From assembly GCF_900454895.1 (NCBI RefSeq), contig NZ_UGTA01000001.1, forward strand, positions 434,001 through 498,000: a stretch of DNA of 64,000 nt. The letters are read 5' to 3'. A program made the translations under genes and the position numbers. Shown here in pieces: positions 60,242-64,000 of this stretch. Each line of letters begins with the position of its first letter. The first letter of the stretch is position 1. Origin of the DNA: Phocoenobacter uteri. GTDB lineage: Bacteria; Pseudomonadota; Gammaproteobacteria; Enterobacterales; Pasteurellaceae. A model generated the notes under the pieces. It was not told the origin of the DNA. It saw only the letters and a list, made by a program, of their open reading frames with translations, and did no database searches.

Positions 60242-63200
60242 ATGAAAACGCTTGATCCTATCTCACTTCTTTTAAATAAAGTCGCTTTAATTGAGGCGTC
60301 TGCTGGTACGGGTAAAACCTATACAATGGTGAATCTTTATCTGCGATTGTTGCTCGGTGTGGGCTGTCAGCCTTTGACAGTGGAGCAAATTTTGGTGGTA
60401 ACTTTTACGCGTGCGGCAACCCAAGAATTGCGAGATCGTATTCGTGTGAAGGTGGCGGAAGTGTCAAAATATTTTCAGGAATATAGTGAGAAAGGGGCGT
60501 GTGAAGCATTAACAAGCGATGATTTTTTATGGGAAATTTACCAAAATATTGAAAATCAGCTTGCATCTGCATTGTTGCGATTACGCATTGCCGAGCAAGA
60601 TATTGATGTGGCAAGCATTTTTACCATTGATAGTTTTTGTCAAAAAATGTTATCAAGCTTTGCGTTTGATTCAGGAATGCGATTTGATATTGAATTACAG
60701 CCCGATGAAACGGAATTATTAACCCGTTTGAGCGAAGATGTATGGCGTGAGTTGTTCTATTCTTGTACAGAAATTGAGGCGGATTTTATTCTAAGCAATT
60801 TACAATCACCACAAGCCATTTTAAAGAAAATTCGTTCGCAACTAAATGATAGCTTACCTTCATTATCTGAAACACAAAAAATGCAATTAGATAGCCGTTT
60901 AAATGATAACTTATTAAAATATAATGATTTTTTAACGGAAGTTAAACAGCATTGGTGTGAGAATGGACAAGAAATGGCTCAGTTGCTTTATGATGATTTG
61001 GATAAAGGTACCAAAAAATCATTAAATGGACGTTCTTATCAGGTGCGTTATGTCAATTCTTGGGTTGCCAAAATGGACAGTTGGGCGAATTCAAAGACGA
61101 CAGGAATGCCCGAGCATTTTGATCGTTTTTGTCAGTTTTATATCAATGAGAAAACCGCAAAAGGAAAAGATCCGCTATACAGTGAATTTTTTGTAAAAAA
61201 TGAAAAATATTTGACCGCTTATCAGCAAGAATTTGAGCCGTTATTTAAGCAACAGGGCATTATTTTAGAATTAAAATTTTTATTCACGCTACGCCAAAAG
61301 TTAGCCAATTATAAGCGTACCCACAAAGAACGAAATTTTAGTGATTTTACGAATGAGTTGAATCTTGCTTTGCAAAGTGAAAAAGGGCAAAAATTGGCAA
61401 CGCAAATTCGCCAGCTTTATCCTTTTGCGATGATTGATGAATTCCAAGATACCAACCTTGCACAATATCAAGTGTTTAGTGCGATTTTCATGGATAAAAA
61501 TGTACAAAATCAAGGGTTTATAATGATTGGCGATCCAAAGCAATCTATCTATAAATTCCGTGGGGCGGATATTTTTACTTACCTTAAAGCGTCCCAGCAA
61601 GCTGATGAAACCGCGACCTTAGAGAGAAACTGGCGTTCGTTGCCCAACGTGGTTACGGAAACGAATCATCTTTTTGATTTTAAAAATGATATTAGCCCTT
61701 TTATTTATCAGGATATTCGCTTTCAACCTGTGGCGTTTAAAGAGAAAGGGCAAGCGTTGCTAGGACAGGAAAATGTACGCTATTTATTACAAGAAGAATT
61801 TGATTTGACGTTGTGTGCTGAGCATTGTGCGAGTGAAATTCAACAGCAATTAAAATTAGCCGAAGAGGGCAAATTATATTTGCAAAAAGACGATCAAAAG
61901 TTGCCGCTTCAAGCACAAGATATTGCTATTTTGGTACGAAGTGCAAGTCAGGCAGAGCGTATTCAACAAGCTCTGAAAGACCGTAATATTCAATCGGTGT
62001 ATCTGTCTGAAAAAAACAGCGTTTATAAATCGGACGAGGCACAACAAATTCTATTTTTACTCTATGCGTGCTTACATTTTACCAATCAAAAAGCGATTTT
62101 AACCTCGCTAGGAACGGCGTTGTGGCAGTTTAGTGCCAGTGAATTATTTGAGTTAAAAAATGATGAAATGCAGTGGGATAATTGGTTGGAAAAATTTGCT
62201 CACTATAATGAAATTTGGCTCAAACAGGGCGTGTTACCGATGTTACACCATATTTTTATCAAGGAAGAATTGATTGCAAAATTGCGAAATACGGATAATG
62301 CGGATCGTAAAATTACCAATTTATTGCATTTGGCGGAACTGCTACAAAATGCGATGCCAAGTTTGGAAAATGAAACGGCGTTAGTGCGTTGGTATGAAAC
62401 TCAGCTAGAAAATGCCCTTGAACATCAAGAAGATCAGGTGTTGCGTTTAGAAACGGAACAGAAATTGATTAAAATTATTACCTTTCACGGCTCAAAAGGG
62501 TTGGAATATCCTGTGGTTTGGTTGCCTTTTGTGGGGCGACTTGTTAAGCCAAAAATGGATCAAGTGATTTATCGAGATCAACATAATCAGCAACAATGGG
62601 TTTTTGAAAATGCCTCTGATGAGATCAAAAATGCCATTGCAAAAGAAGAGCTTGCGGAAGAATTACGCCTGCTTTATGTGGCGATTACACGTGCCGTTTT
62701 TCAAATCAATTTTATTTTGCCACAGCAGTTCAAGGGTAAAAATAGCTGGAATGCAATGGCGTATTTATTGAGCAATGGCGAGATAGGGGAAACGGCGAGC
62801 GATATTGAATTATTGCCAACCACGACGTTATTAGAGAAAAAACAGCTTGCGGGCGAATTGGTAAATTTAGCACAAAATCCACCCGCTTGTGATTGGGTTT
62901 CTCGCAAAGAAATCGTTCCAAATTTACAAGCAAAACAGTTTACCCAAAAAATCAAATTTGATGGACGAGTAACCAGTTTTAGTGCGTTGCATTCTTATCA
63001 TCAATGGCAAGACGAGCAAAAAGAAGAACAGGTACAAGATTACGACTATCAAAATATGGTGCATTCTGATATTGATGAGGAAACGGCACAGCGTTATTCC
63101 GCCTTTACCTTCCCACACAGCACCAAAGTGGGGACGATTTTACACAGCTTTTTTGAACATTGTGATTTTACGCAACCGATCGAATGTGAGAAAGTGGCGA

Positions 63201-63793
63201 AATTATGTGAGCAGTTGCATTTAGACGAGCAGTGGATTGAGCCAACCACACAATGGTTTGATCAGATTTTAGCCACGCCGTTAACCGAGCAAGGTTTTGC
63301 GTTAAACCAAATTCCAAATGCCCAACGCTTAAATGAATTGCAGTTTTATTTACGCTTAAAAAATGGTAATGCCTTGCCTGAATTAAACCGCTTAATTAAA
63401 AAATACGCCAAATTAAAGGATCTACCGCCGTTATCCTTGCCACAAATAAAAGGTTTTGTGCGTGGTTTTATTGATTGTCTTGTGAAAGTGGACGGAAAAT
63501 TTTATCTCTTTGATTATAAATCGAATTTCTTAGGGCAATTTGAAGAAGATTATTCTGCTCAAAATTTAGCACGTGTGATGGGGCAATATCGCTATGATTT
63601 GCAGTATTTACTTTACACGTTATCGGTTCACCGCTATTTAAAATCTCGCTTAGAAGATTACGATTATGAGCGAGATTTTGGTGGCGTGGGCTATTTATTC
63701 TTGCGTGCAATGAACGGAAAAGCACAAAATGGGGTGTTTTTTGATAAGCCAAGCAAAGAATTGATAGAAAATATGGATTTACTTTTTGGGTAA
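60242..63793 (+). CDS. recB: Exodeoxyribonuclease V subunit beta (RecB)
   Basis: RecB is the 3'-5' helicase and nuclease subunit of RecBCD for double-strand break repair. The ATG at 60242 gives 1183 residues; a TTG six bases earlier is less likely. It has Walker A IEASAGTGKTYTMVNLYLRLL (about 18-38), the DEFQDT motif II (about 399-404), FHGSKGLEYPVVWLPF (about 740-755), and the C-terminal nuclease motif GFIDCLVKVDGKFYLFDYKSN (about 1075-1095). recC and recD are not in the window. No ribosome binding site is evident. Confidence 0.96.
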   Translation: MKTLDPISLLLNKVALIEASAGTGKTYTMVNLYLRLLLGVGCQPLTVEQILVVTFTRAATQELRDRIRVKVAEVSKYFQEYSEKGACEALTSDDFLWEIYQNIENQLASALLRLRIAEQDIDVASIFTIDSFCQKMLSSFAFDSGMRFDIELQPDETELLTRLSEDVWRELFYSCTEIEADFILSNLQSPQAILKKIRSQLNDSLPSLSETQKMQLDSRLNDNLLKYNDFLTEVKQHWCENGQEMAQLLYDDLDKGTKKSLNGRSYQVRYVNSWVAKMDSWANSKTTGMPEHFDRFCQFYINEKTAKGKDPLYSEFFVKNEKYLTAYQQEFEPLFKQQGIILELKFLFTLRQKLANYKRTHKERNFSDFTNELNLALQSEKGQKLATQIRQLYPFAMIDEFQDTNLAQYQVFSAIFMDKNVQNQGFIMIGDPKQSIYKFRGADIFTYLKASQQADETATLERNWRSLPNVVTETNHLFDFKNDISPFIYQDIRFQPVAFKEKGQALLGQENVRYLLQEEFDLTLCAEHCASEIQQQLKLAEEGKLYLQKDDQKLPLQAQDIAILVRSASQAERIQQALKDRNIQSVYLSEKNSVYKSDEAQQILFLLYACLHFTNQKAILTSLGTALWQFSASELFELKNDEMQWDNWLEKFAHYNEIWLKQGVLPMLHHIFIKEELIAKLRNTDNADRKITNLLHLAELLQNAMPSLENETALVRWYETQLENALEHQEDQVLRLETEQKLIKIITFHGSKGLEYPVVWLPFVGRLVKPKMDQVIYRDQHNQQQWVFENASDEIKNAIAKEELAEELRLLYVAITRAVFQINFILPQQFKGKNSWNAMAYLLSNGEIGETASDIELLPTTTLLEKKQLAGELVNLAQNPPACDWVSRKEIVPNLQAKQFTQKIKFDGRVTSFSALHSYHQWQDEQKEEQVQDYDYQNMVHSDIDEETAQRYSAFTFPHSTKVGTILHSFFEHCDFTQPIECEKVAKLCEQLHLDEQWIEPTTQWFDQILATPLTEQGFALNQIPNAQRLNELQFYLRLKNGNALPELNRLIKKYAKLKDLPPLSLPQIKGFVRGFIDCLVKVDGKFYLFDYKSNFLGQFEEDYSAQNLARVMGQYRYDLQYLLYTLSVHRYLKSRLEDYDYERDFGGVGYLFLRAMNGKAQNGVFFDKPSKELIENMDLLFG

Positions 63794-63968
63794 ATTGATT
63801 TTGCAAAATCTTATAAAAATATTACCGCTTAATGCTACATTTTTAGAAAATATAAAATAGATACAATAAGTTATCTTATAATCATTTATTTTCAACCTAG
63901 TTAGAAATATATACATATGCGGATGTGTTTAAATGTATGTGATGCATTTTAATATTTTTAATGATTAA

Positions 63969-63983
63969 ATGAGAATTATTCGC
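63969..63983. promoter_or_regulatory. Fur-like site with a -10 element at the window end
   Basis: ATGAGAATTATTCGC matches 11 of 15 positions of the core Fur consensus, and CTATAATG follows directly as a strong -10 box (63983-63990). The target gene would begin beyond the window. Confidence 0.5.
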
Positions 63984-64000
63984 TATAATGTGTCGGATAT

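Noticed and set aside
1..64000. CRISPR arrays, tRNA or rRNA genes
   Set aside because: No regularly spaced repeats with spacers and no tRNA T-arm or rRNA signatures were seen when reading the sequence by eye; a dedicated scan was not possible.

Overview
The window is a 64 kb piece of a low-GC (roughly 35-38% by eye) gammaproteobacterial chromosome that reads as a member of the Pasteurellaceae. The clearest sign is the DNA uptake signal: the Actinobacillus pleuropneumoniae-type core ACAAGCGGT occurs exactly at least ten times, usually followed by an A/T-rich tail with TTTGCAAA, and shorter versions occur many more times. Gene content and order (leuS-lptE-holA, clpP-clpX, lpxK-ycaR-kdsB, arcB-arcC-arcA-arcD, groES-groEL, HgbA-type receptors) fit this family. 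The species was not identified. No rRNA, tRNA, prophage, insertion sequence or CRISPR array was seen.

Left part (1-20 kb): partial epmB diverges from efp, so a beta-lysylation enzyme sits beside its substrate EF-P. The HAD phosphatase yigL follows. Next is a tightly packed minus-strand operon hemA-hemCD-hemB-hemL-hemE-hemN (10.06 to 2.53 kb), which encodes the steps from glutamyl-tRNA to protoporphyrinogen IX with hemC and hemD fused. From memory its proteins look like Bacteroidetes versions rather than gammaproteobacterial ones, making it the strongest candidate for an acquired, function-restoring block in a family where heme synthesis is often lost. After it come an SDR gene, tex with a directly abutting class III fic gene (altered Fic motif), ushA, a nitroreductase gene, recN behind two LexA boxes, and an RpiR regulator overlapping nagB.

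Middle (20-45 kb): the first of two large HgbA-like TonB receptors, groES-groEL behind a sigma32-type promoter, a delta-class carbonic anhydrase-like lipoprotein, leuS-lptE-holA plus an RsiV-like lipoprotein, menC, a solitary FbpA-type iron-binding protein with a Fur-like site, lepA, a hendecad coiled-coil membrane protein, modABC with a short ModC, a TbpB-like lipoprotein, trhP (yegQ), a small exported protein, a decayed copy of the 3' end of trhP, a low-molecular-weight tyrosine phosphatase, and cysS.

Right part (45-64 kb): the second HgbA-like receptor with a Fur-like site, a complete arginine deiminase locus (arcB, arcC, arcA, an ArcD-type transporter, then an Lrp/AsnC regulator), clpP-clpX, lpxK-ycaR-kdsB-rnt, an unrecognised gene with a probable 3' frameshift at an A6 run, and recB.

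Iron and heme are the main themes: two hemoglobin-type receptors, FbpA, a TbpB-like surface lipoprotein, three Fur-like sites and a heme operon. A host-associated cell that can make heme but also scavenge host iron and heme would carry such a set. The other accessory functions (arginine deiminase, nagB with its regulator, UshA) fit life on mucosal surfaces.
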